Shown here: piece after piece, positions 44,267 through 54,347 of the stretch
Layout: each line of letters opens with the position of its first letter
Numbering within the stretch: position 1 is the first letter of the stretch
Origin: Paenibacillus sp. FSL R7-0273
Lineage (GTDB): Bacteria > Bacillota > Bacilli > Paenibacillales > Paenibacillaceae
Reading direction: 5' to 3'
Assembly (NCBI RefSeq): GCF_000758625.1
Contig: NZ_CP009283.1
Span: forward strand, 6,441,501-6,505,500
Length of the DNA: 64,000 nucleotides
Notes under the pieces: model-generated
The model's input: the letters and a program-made list of their open reading frames with translations, nothing else
Database searches by the model: none
Told to the model about the DNA's origin: nothing
Translations under genes and position numbers: made by a program

Positions 44267-45823
44267 TCAGCCCTGACTGAGCGCATTCAGCAGATCCAGC
44301 GCCTCCTCATGCTCGGGCTCAATAACCAGCGCCTGCCGGGTATATTCCAGCGCTCCCGCGTCATCCTCCAGCTCATAGCAGCAGATCGCCAGACAGTACA
44401 GCACCGTTACAACCGGCTCCTCATCGCCCTCGGCCAGCGAGAGCTCCAGATACCTGCGCGACTCCCCGTACTGGTCCATTTCGAACAGCAGCAGTCCGGT
44501 GTCCAGCGCCAGATCGTATTTTTGCGGCATCGGATAATATCCGTCCCACATCTTCTGAATTCCCAGCTGAAGGTCGAGCAGCTCCTCGTCATTGGCATCC
44601 GGCAGCAGGGCTGAGATCCGCTCCGCGCTCTGGATAAACAGCTCGGCATCATAGCCGCCCAGCCGCCAGAAGGCCAGCATCTGCTGCATACCCATGGAAT
44701 CATAATTATTGTCGATCCACAGCTTCATGCTGAAAAAATCATCCGGTCCGAACCGCTCCACACTCCGCCGGTAAGCCAGCCGGGTCTGCACATGGGCCTC
44801 CGGGTCCTTCAGCATCAGCATGCAGACTACGTTCAGATTCTTATAATGATGCGGAGTGGTCAGCGTCCGTGCACCCTTCTGCTCAAAATAATACTGCATG
44901 GCATGATAATTCGCCGTCAGTGAGATGCTCCCGTGATGCATCAGCTGCGGCGGCTCAAGAAATTCCCAGTTCACCAGCCGGTGGTCCCCTTTATCTGCAG
45001 TCAGCAGTATGAAGCCCTCTCTGGACAGCTTGTTCAGCCGCTCCATACAGGACAGCGCCGCCGCAGGGAACAAAATATGCGAATCCTCCAGATGATGCTG
45101 ATAGAAGGATACTACCTCATGAAACGGATAGTCTGATTCTTCATAGGCTGCCGCACGGACATAATGATATTCCGGCACAATATCCCTGAGCACCTCGGAA
45201 GTAGTCATGGTGTCAGCCTGCTCCGGATACTTCAGAGATACCTCACAGTCAAAAATCTTGCCCTCATCCACATACAGCAGCTCCTGCTGAATGCTGTCAA
45301 AGAAGTAGTTCGCAATAACGAGCAGCGGCTGTGCGAGATCGCCCGGCCGGATGACCGTTCCGCTGTGCACCAGCTTCAATTCTGTGTCCTCCACAGCATC
45401 AAAGCGGGCGAAATCGAGAATTCCCTGCTCTACAAAAGGAATCAGCCGCGGATGCTGCTGCCAGCCGGTAATATTCAGGAGCGGAAGATCGCTCATCACG
45501 TATTTGAACGGCGGAAGCGGGATGTCCGCGTACTCAATCAGCTCGTTCAGCTTCTGGAGGGTCTGGAAGGCTAGCCGGCCGGCCCCTGCCCCCATCTCCA
45601 GGATAATAACCGGCTCATTGATTTCTCCCCGGGCCGCACGGTCCTGGAGGAAGCCAAGAATCATCTCTGCATAGGCCGTTCCGATCATCGGATTGCTGGT
45701 AATATACTGCGGAACCTGGTCATTGTGCCAGGCCTGCATGCCAAGCTGTTCATAATAAGAACGCTGCAGCTCCCAGATCGGGGCCTCGCTGAAGCGGTAT
45801 CGTTGTTGTTCACCTGTTGTCAT
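44267..45823 (-). CDS. SAM-dependent methyltransferase-like protein with C-terminal TPR region
   Basis: 518 residues, soluble. The motif [18 protein letters not shown] (about residues 72-89) is a Rossmann-type SAM-binding motif I; the general pattern (MidA/DUF185-like) is seen, with a following [12 protein letters not shown] strand. The last ~140 residues form at least two TPR-like units ([34 protein letters not shown]). The substrate is unknown; the TPR suggests a protein target or complex. It ends just past the glnS T-box start. The SD at 45823 is weak, so the start is somewhat uncertain. Confidence 0.75.
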   Translation of the reverse strand: MTTGEQQRYRFSEAPIWELQRSYYEQLGMQAWHNDQVPQYITSNPMIGTAYAEMILGFLQDRAARGEINEPVIILEMGAGAGRLAFQTLQKLNELIEYADIPLPPFKYVMSDLPLLNITGWQQHPRLIPFVEQGILDFARFDAVEDTELKLVHSGTVIRPGDLAQPLLVIANYFFDSIQQELLYVDEGKIFDCEVSLKYPEQADTMTTSEVLRDIVPEYHYVRAAAYEESDYPFHEVVSFYQHHLEDSHILFPAAALSCMERLNKLSREGFILLTADKGDHRLVNWEFLEPPQLMHHGSISLTANYHAMQYYFEQKGARTLTTPHHYKNLNVVCMLMLKDPEAHVQTRLAYRRSVERFGPDDFFSMKLWIDNNYDSMGMQQMLAFWRLGGYDAELFIQSAERISALLPDANDEELLDLQLGIQKMWDGYYPMPQKYDLALDTGLLLFEMDQYGESRRYLELSLAEGDEEPVVTVLYCLAICCYELEDDAGALEYTRQALVIEPEHEEALDLLNALSQG

Positions 45824-46021
45824 CTGGTTCTGAACCTGCTCTCTGATATTATTGCAGCCTGCCTGCTGCTGCAGTGTGTTTGTATACGAACGGAATATAG
45901 CATCCTCCGCAGCCTACTTCTCCCATCATACATCTCCCCGGCTGCCAATCACAATCATATTTGGTATTTACCGATCATATACAGTAAACATCTATGCCTC
46001 GTGATCCGGAAAGGAGCCGAT

Positions 46022-47221
46022 ATGAATTCCGAACAATCCCCCTTGAAAAGTACCGCTCCCATCCCCCAGCCCATCAGAAATGACGGTGCCGGCAATGTGG
46101 ACCTCGGTCCGCGTGATGTGCTGCGCGACCGGGAGAACCCGGATATGTTCGTCCCGCCCGTCACCGATAACGGGCTTATTCCGAACCTGAAGTTTTCTTT
46201 TTCGGATGCCCACATGCAGCTTAATTACGGCGGCTGGTCACGGGAGGTGACCGTCAGGGAGCTTCCCGCCGCTACCACGCTCGCCGGAGTCAATATGAGC
46301 CTGACACCCGGCGGCGTCCGCGAGCTGCACTGGCACCAGCAGGCGGAATGGTCCTATATGCTGCTCGGAAGTGCCCGGATTACCGCCGTTGACCAGAACG
46401 GGCGCAATTTCATCGCCGATGTCGGTCCGGGCGACCTGTGGTATTTTCCCCCGGGGATCCCCCATTCCATCCAGGGACTGGAGCAGGGCTGTGAGTTTCT
46501 GCTGGTCTTCGACGACGGAAGCTTCTCCGACCTGAATACCCTGTCTATTTCGGACTGGTTCGCCCATACGCCAAAGGAGGTGCTTGCGGCTAACTTCGGG
46601 GTACCTGAGTCTGCCTTTGACTGTATACCGGAGAATCAGGTGTACATCTATCAGGATCAGGTACCCGGGTCACTCGAGCAGCAGAAGGTCCAGTCTCCTT
46701 ACGGGGAAATTCCGCTGAGCTTCAAGCACCGGCTGCTGGCCCAGCCTCCGCTGAAGACACCGGGCGGCAGCGTGCGGATTGTCGACTCCTCCAATTTCCC
46801 CATCTCGCGGAACATTGCTGCGGCGCTGGTCGAGATCGAGCCCGGAGCGATGCGTGAGCTGCACTGGCATCCGAACAACGACGAGTGGCAGTATTACCTG
46901 AGCGGCCAGGGCCGGATGACTGTGTTCGGCGGCAACGGCGCAGCACGCACCTTCAATTACAGGGCCGGGGATGTCGGCTATGTACCGTTCGCCATGGGCC
47001 ATTACATCCAGAATACCGGCACAGAGACGCTATGGTTTCTGGAAATGTTCAAAAGCGACCGGTTCGCCGATGTCTCTCTGAACCAGTGGATGGCGTTAAC
47101 CCCGCACGAGCTGGTCAGCAGCAACCTGCACATCGGAGCCGGGCTGATGGATGCCCTGCGGAAGGTCAAATGGCCGGTCGTAAAGTACCCGGGATGCGGA
47201 TCAGAGGCAGACAAGGGCTGA
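46022..47221 (+). CDS. Bicupin oxalate decarboxylase-like protein (OxdC/OxdD family)
   Basis: 399 residues, two cupin domains, each with Mn ligands: [14 protein letters not shown] (His103, His105, Glu109) with His148, and [15 protein letters not shown] with MGHYIQNTG in the second. The B. subtilis OxdC lid SENST is replaced by SDLNT (169-173), so the catalytic Glu162 position is Asp. Lid changes are known to shift OxdC toward oxalate oxidase or reduce activity. No signal peptide. The start at 46022 follows AAAGGAG; a longer frame back to 45725 overlaps another gene. Ends at a strong terminator. Confidence 0.9.
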   Translation: MNSEQSPLKSTAPIPQPIRNDGAGNVDLGPRDVLRDRENPDMFVPPVTDNGLIPNLKFSFSDAHMQLNYGGWSREVTVRELPAATTLAGVNMSLTPGGVRELHWHQQAEWSYMLLGSARITAVDQNGRNFIADVGPGDLWYFPPGIPHSIQGLEQGCEFLLVFDDGSFSDLNTLSISDWFAHTPKEVLAANFGVPESAFDCIPENQVYIYQDQVPGSLEQQKVQSPYGEIPLSFKHRLLAQPPLKTPGGSVRIVDSSNFPISRNIAAALVEIEPGAMRELHWHPNNDEWQYYLSGQGRMTVFGGNGAARTFNYRAGDVGYVPFAMGHYIQNTGTETLWFLEMFKSDRFADVSLNQWMALTPHELVSSNLHIGAGLMDALRKVKWPVVKYPGCGSEADKG

Positions 47222-47235
47222 ATTGCATAGTAAAA

Positions 47236-47271
47236 ACAGCGGCCCGGACATAGCTTGTCCGGGCCGCTGTT
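47236..47271. terminator. Bidirectional terminator between oxdC-like and arsB
   Basis: A 15-base-pair perfect stem (ACAGCGGCCCGGACA) with a 5-base loop lies between convergent genes; T-rich sequence follows on both sides. Confidence 0.8.
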
Positions 47272-47315
47272 TGGGAATCCGATATCCTTGTTCGTGCGTG
47301 TGCTTACTGCCGCCG

Positions 47316-48605
47316 CTAGAACAGCTTCAGTGTCAGATAAAGCCCTAATAAAGTAAGGAATAAGGTCGGTATAGTAAGGACAATCCCGGTTCTGAAATAG
47401 GTGCCCCAGGAAATTTTCACGCCTTTGGAGGACAGGACATGCAGCCACAGCAGCGTAGCCAGTGAACCGATAGGTGTAATCTTCGGCCCGAGATCGGAGC
47501 CGATGACATTGGCATACACGAGCGCTTCCTTGACCAGCCCGGCTGTATTTGCTGTATCCACAGCCAGCGCACCTATCAGCACTGTCGGCAGGTTATTCAT
47601 AATGGAAGAAATAACGGCGGCCAGGAAGCCCATGCCCATTGTAGCCGTGAACAGCCCGTGCCCGGCCAGCCTGCTGATGATGTCAGCCAGCACGTCGGTC
47701 AGTCCGGCATTGCGCAGGCCGTAGACTACGACATACATGCCGATCGAGAAGAAAACAATTGCCCAAGGCGCGCCCTTGACCACCTCCATAGTCCTGATTG
47801 CCGGACTCCGGCTGGCCATCCACAGGAAGCAGAGTGCGATCACACCCGCAACGATCGAAACCGGAATGCCCAGGAACTCGCTGACAAAATATCCGGCCAG
47901 CAGCACCACCAGCACCGCCCAGGACAGCCGGAACATTCGCTGGTCCTTGATCGCTTCACGCGGCGCCCTGACCTGGGAGGCGTCGTAATGCCTGGGTATG
48001 CTTTTGCGGAAATACAGATAGAGCACCCCGATGCTGGCCGCCAGCGAGAACAGGGTAGGCAGCAGCATCCGTCCGGCGTACTGCATAAAGGTGATGCCGA
48101 AGAAGTCGGCGGACACGATGTTGACCAGATTGCTGACGATCAGCGGCAGCGAGGTCGTATCGGCGATAAAGCCGCTGGCGATGATGAACGGAAATACCTT
48201 TTTCTCATCAAAATTCAGCGCCCTTACCATCGCAAGCACAATCGGTGTCAGAATCAGCGCAGCCCCGTCATTGGCAAAAAAAGCCGAAACCACCGCTCCC
48301 AGCATGATTACGTAGATGAACATCAGCGTACCGTTGCCGCGGGCCGCCGCCGCCATATGCAGAGCCGCCCATTCAAAGAAGCCGATTTGATCCAGAATAA
48401 GTGAGATCAGAATAATGGCTACAAACGCCAGCGTCGCATTCCACACGATCAGCGTTACATCACGCACATCCGTAAAGCTCACTACCCCGGCGATCAGCGC
48501 CAGCAGCGCGCCTCCGCAGGCCGACCAGCCAATGGACAAGCCGCGCGGCTGCCAAATGACAAAAAATAATGTAATCACAAAAATAAGACTGGCTAGAACA
48601 ACCAC
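47316..48605 (-). CDS. arsB: Arsenite/antimonite efflux permease
   Basis: 429 residues starting at GTG 48605, which has a perfect AGGAGG seven bases upstream and gives exactly the length of E. coli ArsB; the ATG at 48671 is 22 codons longer and has no SD. About 12 membrane segments. Conserved ArsB stretches are [37 protein letters not shown], and [13 protein letters not shown]. It exports As(III)/Sb(III). No arsR or arsC is adjacent, so its control is unclear. Confidence 0.95.
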   Translation of the reverse strand: MVVLASLIFVITLFFVIWQPRGLSIGWSACGGALLALIAGVVSFTDVRDVTLIVWNATLAFVAIILISLILDQIGFFEWAALHMAAAARGNGTLMFIYVIMLGAVVSAFFANDGAALILTPIVLAMVRALNFDEKKVFPFIIASGFIADTTSLPLIVSNLVNIVSADFFGITFMQYAGRMLLPTLFSLAASIGVLYLYFRKSIPRHYDASQVRAPREAIKDQRMFRLSWAVLVVLLAGYFVSEFLGIPVSIVAGVIALCFLWMASRSPAIRTMEVVKGAPWAIVFFSIGMYVVVYGLRNAGLTDVLADIISRLAGHGLFTATMGMGFLAAVISSIMNNLPTVLIGALAVDTANTAGLVKEALVYANVIGSDLGPKITPIGSLATLLWLHVLSSKGVKISWGTYFRTGIVLTIPTLFLTLLGLYLTLKLF

Positions 48606-48733
48606 GATCCAGCCTCCTGCCTGCTCAGGACAACCATGCCCCCAACACTCCCCAACTGAAATTAATCCCATGAAACATAGACATTTCCCTCTATGCTATC
48701 CTGCGGACAGGGATTAATCAAGAGGGGACCTGG

Positions 48734-49873
48734 CTACCGTTTACCCGCTCCCTGCTTATTCAGAATATAACCGGTACCTATTTCCGTCACGCCTACCGCA
48801 TAACATCCGCTGAAGGGCGAGGATTCCCGCGTATAGATGAGCTTGGTCAGCAGCTTTCCGCTTGTATTGATGTAGCCGTACTGGTCAGCCTTTTTGCCTG
48901 TTGAATCGCTGATTCCTACAAGCGCAGCTCCCTCCCGGAACGAAAACGCGTGGTTGTATATCTGATAACCGATGACCAGCTTGCCGGCCTTATTAATGAA
49001 GCCCGCCTTGCCGGCACTGTTATAGACATTCACCAGCCCTTCGCTGAAGCTCCCTGTATTTGCATATTTATAATCGATTACGAGCTTTCCCTGCTTGTTG
49101 ATAAATCCCCATTTCCCTTTTGCATTCTGCACGGCAGCCAGCCCCTCAGAGAACATACCGGCGGACTTATATTGGAACGGGATGACCGTCTGACCAGAGG
49201 TTCCGATATAACCGTACAGCCCGGCTTTATTCTGCACCACCGCCAGCCCCTCCGTGAAGCCTCTTGAGCCGGAGTGGTACTGATAGGGAATAGCCAGCCT
49301 GCCCGCTGTGTTAATATAACCGATCAGACCGCTGCCTCCGGGAGCATAAGCCGTTGATAGTCCCTCCGTGAAAATAAAATCCGAGCTGAACTTCTCCGTA
49401 AGTGCGGCTACTGTTCTGCCATGCCGGTCAATCAGTGCTTCTTCCGATCCGCCCGGCAAGGCTACATGGGCTACTCCTCCGGAGAAATTACCGGCAGAGG
49501 CGTACACGCAAGGAACCGCTATATCGCCTTTCGTGTTGATAAACCCGAATAATCCGGTGGCTGTATCCTGCACTACGGCACGCTGTTCTGCGAATTCGGC
49601 TTCGGGCACAATATGCTCCGGCAATGTGAATGCCGGTTGTCCCGAGGTATTATAGTATACTTCTGTCCCGTCAGCCTGCAGTCCGAACAACAAGCCTTCA
49701 TGGAAGGCTGCATCGTTATCCGGCTTGACGGTTTCAAAATCAAGCGGTGTTCCGGAAACCTTAATTGAACCTACAATCGGAGCTGCGGCCTCTGCTATCT
49801 GCCCGGTTGCGGCGTGTATGGCAAGCAGACTGACGGCCAGCAGGGTGAAGCCTATTTTTCTCAATCTAATCAC
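48734..49873 (-). CDS. Secreted WG-repeat protein
   Basis: 379 residues. Signal peptide (about 1-28) then at least six WG/KWG-type beta-repeats of about 40 residues, recognisable as GFINTKGDIAVPCVY, GYINTAGRLAIPYQY, GYIGTSGQTVIPFQY and GFINKQGKLVIDYKY. Such repeats form a beta-propeller-like or solenoid fold with unknown ligand. Start GTG with AGGAGG. It is expected outside the cell. Role unknown. Confidence 0.85.
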   Translation of the reverse strand: MIRLRKIGFTLLAVSLLAIHAATGQIAEAAAPIVGSIKVSGTPLDFETVKPDNDAAFHEGLLFGLQADGTEVYYNTSGQPAFTLPEHIVPEAEFAEQRAVVQDTATGLFGFINTKGDIAVPCVYASAGNFSGGVAHVALPGGSEEALIDRHGRTVAALTEKFSSDFIFTEGLSTAYAPGGSGLIGYINTAGRLAIPYQYHSGSRGFTEGLAVVQNKAGLYGYIGTSGQTVIPFQYKSAGMFSEGLAAVQNAKGKWGFINKQGKLVIDYKYANTGSFSEGLVNVYNSAGKAGFINKAGKLVIGYQIYNHAFSFREGAALVGISDSTGKKADQYGYINTSGKLLTKLIYTRESSPFSGCYAVGVTEIGTGYILNKQGAGKR

Positions 49874-50112
49874 GTTCTTTCTCCTCCTCAGCAGTTATAT
49901 CCTTTAGACCCCTGCCTGCTGGAAAAAGTTTCACAGCGATACGCAGGAATTACCGGTCCGAGCATTTCGCTTGCGGCATTAATTATTTATGCAATGAAGG
50001 ACTAATGGCACTCAGGGGCTCATATGATGTATCAGGGAAACAAAAGCAGCTTCCGGGGAGGGGAGATGCCGGTCCGAGAGCCATTCTGCAATTCAGATTG
50101 GAGGATCGGACC

Positions 50113-50193
50113 ATGAGTGTTGACCAGCTTATCGCCCTGCTTGGCCTTGTCATTATGATCGTACAGCTTGCCGTAAAGAAGGATAAATCCTAA
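50113..50193 (+). CDS. 26-residue membrane micropeptide, type I toxin-like
   Basis: ATG 50113 has a strong SD (TTGGAGGATCGGACC) and encodes MSVDQLIALLGLVIMIVQLA then VKKDKS: one hydrophobic helix and a positively charged tail, the plan of small type I toxins or holin-like peptides. A strong terminator follows 15 bases after the stop. An antisense RNA is not visible by eye, and the membership in a known toxin family is not certain. Confidence 0.6.
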   Translation: MSVDQLIALLGLVIMIVQLAVKKDKS

Positions 50194-50207
50194 TTGCACG
50201 CCAACAG

Positions 50208-50252
50208 GCCGGACGGCTCCCCGACGTAAGTTCGGGAAGCTGTCCGGCTTTG
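50208..50252 (+). terminator. Intrinsic terminator after the micropeptide
   Basis: GCCGGACGGCTCCCCGA pairs with TCGGGAAGCTGTCCGGC with few mismatches, followed by TTTGG. It could also serve a convergent antisense transcript. Confidence 0.75.
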
Positions 50253-50837
50253 GTGTTTAAACGGATGCCGGAAGGCAATCTGCGTGCTGCTGGCAGTAGT
50301 GTGCTGAGGGCTCCAACAACTATATAGTATATTTTTCTGCTAGGGTAAGCAGAGAGAAGGGAGCTGTAAAACCAAATAAAGGCGGCAGTGTCCCCCTTTT
50401 CTTCTTCCCGGTGATGCACTTGACCTGTTTTATAGTTAAGGGCACAGAATAAGGAATGAGCCGAGCCGAAATAACTGTACTTTCTGCAACTAAACCCGAC
50501 TAATTGGCTCCGCTGCAGGTTTTAACTGCACTCTGTACACTTATATTTGCTAAAAACGCCCGAAACCGGCTTTTTCGAGGAAAATAGATGTACAGAATAC
50601 CATTATTTTCTTATAATGATTCATTTCCACTGTTTTAATTGTACAAAGTACACTTAACCTGATATGACCCTGAACCCGCTGACTGAGGTTAGCGTTTGGC
50701 AGGGGCGCTCAATCCGCTGCCCGCCGTTTCTACTAAGTGGGAACAGGTGGAAAATAGTCGCTTCATACGGCCTGCTGTCCCGTTTGAAGCCACTTTCAGC
50801 TAATACAGTTCACACCAGTCCTGCCTAAAATCTCGGC
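50253..50837. other. Gene-free stretch with dispersed intergenic motifs
   Basis: No supported gene. Several short motifs of the AACTGTACTTTCTGCAACTA type occur near 50466-50485, 50518-50541 and 50630-50660 in both orientations, as at 2020-2080 and 5820-6010. Confidence 0.45.
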
Positions 50838-52541
50838 CTATCGTACAAAAATACGCACCTGGTCATCCCGGGTACGGCTCATGACCCGGTATCCGGCAGC
50901 CGCTGCTGTCGCAATGCCTTCAGCATTCGGCATACAGTAGCCTCCCGGCCGGCAGGTGCCATCATCGCGGACAAGCAGCTTGCCGACTACCCCAACTGCC
51001 ACCCACTCATCCCGTTGCAGCCGCGGTATATACTCCTCTGCAGCGTTCCAGTCCGGATTCAGGACCGGCTCGGTTTTGGAGGAGGCTGCGCGCACCACAT
51101 TGCCTTCCGTATCCCGGACCTCCGGCACCTCTACCTCCTGATACTGGATCCGGTCCCATTCATCTGTCACGAACAGCTTGTGCCAGCGCAAATCGCTGGA
51201 ATCGGCCAGAATGGCCGGTCTACCGCTGACTACCCCCAGAATGTATGAGTCCCCGGCATGGGCTCTGCGGATCTTCTCACTGCCCCCGTCAAAGGTCACA
51301 AAATATCCCGGCTCCAGCGCCTGCCCGTCTGAGGTCTCGAACATCTCCGCATAATCGGCTGCGGCCGGGGAAATAACAGTACCGTCCAGATAAAGATTCC
51401 CTGTAGCCCCTTCAATTACCGCTGAATTGAGACTCGGCCCTACCGCCAGCCCGTTAGCCAGATGCCAGGAATAGGCGAACCTAGTTGATCCGTTCTGGCC
51501 CATAATATGCGAGCCGGTATGCCCGGGCAGCACGGTTGTATTCTCACCCTCGGCATGGGAATTCGCCCCGAAGGCGTGGGTCATGAAGCCCTCGGCATGC
51601 GACGCTTGCCCGTCAGCCGTAGTATCTGCACCTTCGGCATGGGCGTAGGCGCCGCTGGCCAGTGTACCCACGCCTTCGGCATGGCTGAAGGAACCGCTGG
51701 CCACCGAGTTAGCGCCCTCCGCATGAGCCGACGGGCCGCTGGCTGTCGTCTGAAAGCCTTCGGCGTGAGTGGCCGTGCCGCTGGCTGTTGTGCTCTGCCC
51801 CTCGGCATGCGAGCCGAGATTTCCGCTGGCAATCGTCCGGAAGCCTTCGGCATGGGCCGCCGTACCGCTGGCCGATGTGCTCTGCCCCTCGGCATGGGAG
51901 AAGTCGCCCTGTGCCACCGGCCCCGCCGCAGCCGTTACATCTGAGGTTCCGCCTTCCGCATGGGAGGCAAAGCCCAGCGAGGTCGTCCCCACCCCCTCGG
52001 CATGGGAGCCGGCGCCGCCGGCAAAGTTAGGTGCAGCATTGCCCAGCGGGTCGGCACCGCCGCCTTCCGCATGGGAGGCCCTTCCGGCTGCCGAGTTTCC
52101 CTCCCCTTCGGCATGGGCACTTGCTGCACCGGTCTGAGTCGATGTACGGAGGCCTTCCGTATGCGAATAGTCTCCCCAGGCCTGTGTAGCATTGCCTTCG
52201 GCATGGGCCTCTGCTCCGGCTGCCAGCGTCATTGAACCCTCTGTGTGCGTGCTCTCCCCCATTGCATGGGTCATATATCCCTCAGCGTGAGATGCCACTC
52301 CGCTGGCCGTTGTTGAAGTGCCTTCGGCATGTGCCGTATCATTCGTTGCCTGTGTAAGGTAGCCTTCGGCATGCGATGCGCTTGCACTCGCTACTGTAGT
52401 ACTTCCTTCTGCGTGGGAGCTATTCCCGCTTGCAACCGTAGAATAGCCTTCCGAGTGAGCGGCTGCACCGCTCGCAGTCGTGTTCAATCCTTCGGCATGG
52501 GCAGCGAAGCCGCTCGCCGTATTACCTATCCCTTCTCCCAC
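50838..52541 (-). CDS. YadA-head-repeat protein with C-terminal peptidase G2-type chaperone domain
   Basis: 567 residues. Residues 1 to about 350 are about 20 imperfect repeats of the YadA-head/collagen-adhesin type (xxASGxxAHAEGxxT). Residues about 380-567 resemble the intramolecular chaperone/peptidase G2 domain of phage appendage and trimeric fibre proteins (SADYAEMFE..., PGYFVTFDGGSEKI, WVAVGVVGKLLVR). No signal peptide is visible and the GTG start lies right after a stop codon. It may form a self-processed trimeric fibre, perhaps phage-derived. No other phage structural genes are near. Confidence 0.8.
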   Translation of the reverse strand: MGEGIGNTASGFAAHAEGLNTTASGAAAHSEGYSTVASGNSSHAEGSTTVASASASHAEGYLTQATNDTAHAEGTSTTASGVASHAEGYMTHAMGESTHTEGSMTLAAGAEAHAEGNATQAWGDYSHTEGLRTSTQTGAASAHAEGEGNSAAGRASHAEGGGADPLGNAAPNFAGGAGSHAEGVGTTSLGFASHAEGGTSDVTAAAGPVAQGDFSHAEGQSTSASGTAAHAEGFRTIASGNLGSHAEGQSTTASGTATHAEGFQTTASGPSAHAEGANSVASGSFSHAEGVGTLASGAYAHAEGADTTADGQASHAEGFMTHAFGANSHAEGENTTVLPGHTGSHIMGQNGSTRFAYSWHLANGLAVGPSLNSAVIEGATGNLYLDGTVISPAAADYAEMFETSDGQALEPGYFVTFDGGSEKIRRAHAGDSYILGVVSGRPAILADSSDLRWHKLFVTDEWDRIQYQEVEVPEVRDTEGNVVRAASSKTEPVLNPDWNAAEEYIPRLQRDEWVAVGVVGKLLVRDDGTCRPGGYCMPNAEGIATAAAAGYRVMSRTRDDQVRIFVR

Positions 52542-52680
52542 TCCTGATCACCGCTTTCGTCCGTAATACAATAAACTATGTCCTGCGGTGTATAGCAGTA
52601 ACGGCAGAAGGGTCGGGGTTATCCAAATTGGCACATGACACGGACGGGCAGAGCAGCACAAAATAAATCCCGGTTTTTCA

Positions 52681-52719
52681 CTTACTAAAGTTGAGAAACA
52701 TTAAAAAGTATAGTAAGAT
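52681..52719 (+). promoter_or_regulatory. Probable promoter with inverted repeat before the second monooxygenase
   Basis: TTGAGA (52691-52696) and TAAGAT (52714-52719) have a 17-base spacer. CTTACTA (52681-52687) and TAGTAAG (52711-52717) form a widely spaced inverted repeat around it. The half-sites resemble those before the paralogous gene at 26897, hinting at a common regulator. Confidence 0.45.
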
Positions 52720-52747
52720 AGCAATATGAAAAGGGAGGCGGATGAAG

Positions 52748-53788
52748 ATGGAAATAGGAATTAGCACATTTTTGGAGACGACACCTGATCCGGTGACCGG
52801 TGAGGTAATCAGCCATGCGGAAAGACTGCGTGAGGCCGTAGAGGAGATCGTCCTTGCCGACCAGGTCGGACTGGATGTATACGGAATCGGTGAGCATCAC
52901 CGTGCCGACTATGCGGGAAGTGCGCCTGCAGTTGTGCTGGCGGCTGCGGCAGCAATGACTAAGAACATCCGGCTTACCAGCGCCGTATCCGTACTGTCGT
53001 CGGATGATCCGGTCCGGGTCTACCAGCAATTTGCTACACTTGACGGCATTTCGAACGGACGGGCGGAGATTATGGCTGGGCGGGGCTCATTCATCGAATC
53101 CTTCCCGCTGTTCGGCTACAGTCTTGACGATTATAACGAATTATTTGAGGAAAATCTCGAGCTGCTGCTGAAAATCCGCGCCTCCGAAAAGGTAACCTGG
53201 CGCGGCGGCCACCGCCCGGCTATTGATAACCTGCCGGTCTACCCGCGTGCAGTTCAGGACCCGCTGCCGGTGTGGATTGCCACAGGCGGCAATCCCGAGT
53301 CGGCTATCCGGGCAGGCATGCTCGGTCTTCCGGTAGCCTTCGCCATCATTGGCGGCATGCCGGAACGCTTCGCACCGCTGGTGAAGCTGTACAAGGAAGC
53401 CGCGGCGCGTGCTGGGCACAATCCTGACAAGCTGCAGATTGCCACCCATTCCCACGGCTTCGTCGGCGAGACAACCGAGCAGGCTGCGGCTCTGTTCTAT
53501 CCTTCCACCCAGGCTCAGATGAATGTAATCGGACGCGAACGCGGCTGGGGCCAGAGCTACAACCGTGCTACCTACGACGATGCCCGCAGCCTGCGCGGAG
53601 CACTGTATGTCGGCGACTCCGAGTATGTAGCAGAGAAGATCATTCTGCTGCACAAAAACCTCGGTGTAACCCGCTTCTTCCTCCACGTCAACGTCGGCAC
53701 CATGCCGCACCGCGAGGTTATGCGCGCGATCGAGCTGCTCGGCACCAAGGTTGCCCCGATTGTACGGCAGGAGCTGGCCCGGAAATAA
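52748..53788 (+). CDS. Luciferase-like FMN-dependent monooxygenase (LLM class), paralog
   Basis: 346 residues, colinear with the protein at 26897-28009: [47 protein letters not shown] and [13 protein letters not shown]. Same family, substrate unknown. The start at 52748 is preferred over 52742 because the GGGAGG spacing is then 8-9 bases. It is monocistronic with a following terminator. Confidence 0.9.
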   Translation: MEIGISTFLETTPDPVTGEVISHAERLREAVEEIVLADQVGLDVYGIGEHHRADYAGSAPAVVLAAAAAMTKNIRLTSAVSVLSSDDPVRVYQQFATLDGISNGRAEIMAGRGSFIESFPLFGYSLDDYNELFEENLELLLKIRASEKVTWRGGHRPAIDNLPVYPRAVQDPLPVWIATGGNPESAIRAGMLGLPVAFAIIGGMPERFAPLVKLYKEAAARAGHNPDKLQIATHSHGFVGETTEQAAALFYPSTQAQMNVIGRERGWGQSYNRATYDDARSLRGALYVGDSEYVAEKIILLHKNLGVTRFFLHVNVGTMPHREVMRAIELLGTKVAPIVRQELARK

Positions 53789-53807
53789 ACCTGTACCCGC
53801 ACAAAAG

Positions 53808-53852
53808 AGATGCTCTGCAGACCGTCCCCCGGCCTGTGAAGCATCTTTTTTC
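53808..53852 (+). terminator. Intrinsic terminator after the second monooxygenase
   Basis: AGATGCT pairs with AGCATCT around a loop, followed by TTTTTTC. Confidence 0.7.
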
Positions 53853-53879
53853 TGTAACAATGTATATCCTGAGCTATAC

Positions 53880-54320
53880 TTAACCGCCGATGGAGTCAAA
53901 TTTGCTCACCACACCGTTTTTATACACTTGAATGGCATTGTAATCCCTGCTGCTGTTCCCCAGCTCGAAAAATCTTATTTGCCCCAGCCGTTTATCCGAG
54001 TACTCCGTCGTTCCAAGCTCGTTCACGTCCAGTCTTAACAAATGATCCTTTAATTCCGTCTTCAGTGACTCCAGATATTTCGCTTCCTCATCTTGGCCGG
54101 CAACCAGATGATTAACAATGAGATAGGTCTGCTCGCCAGCAGGTGAATAGAGATACAGTCCGCTTTTATCCTTGATCTGGTCTACAAAGCTTTTAGCCCC
54201 ACTGCTAAGCTGCTTTAATTCTACCTCTTTGGGCGCTCCTTTAGCTAAGCTGCTGCATCCCGCTATAATAGCAACCATAAAGATACACAGACAGCTTGCT
54301 ACAGCAGTCATTTTTCTCAT
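53880..54320 (-). CDS. Small lipoprotein
   Basis: 146 residues. Lipoprotein signal with lipobox IAGCS (Cys about residue 22); the rest is a hydrophilic domain with a KELKDHLLRLDVNELG-like helix and no recognised family. SD TAAGGAGGAG precedes ATG 54320. It follows the copper-amine-oxidase-domain gene in the same direction with 27 bases between, so may be cotranscribed. Function unknown. Confidence 0.75.
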   Translation of the reverse strand: MRKMTAVASCLCIFMVAIIAGCSSLAKGAPKEVELKQLSSGAKSFVDQIKDKSGLYLYSPAGEQTYLIVNHLVAGQDEEAKYLESLKTELKDHLLRLDVNELGTTEYSDKRLGQIRFFELGNSSRDYNAIQVYKNGVVSKFDSIGG

Positions 54321-54347
54321 TACGCTCCTCCTTAACCCGCGCCGGAT

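Noticed and set aside
45725..46021. N-terminal extension of the bicupin protein
   Set aside because: It overlaps the divergent methyltransferase start; a strong SD stands before 46022.
48606..48671. Longer ArsB start at ATG 48671
   Set aside because: It lacks an SD and adds 22 residues beyond the ArsB length; GTG 48605 has a perfect AGGAGG.
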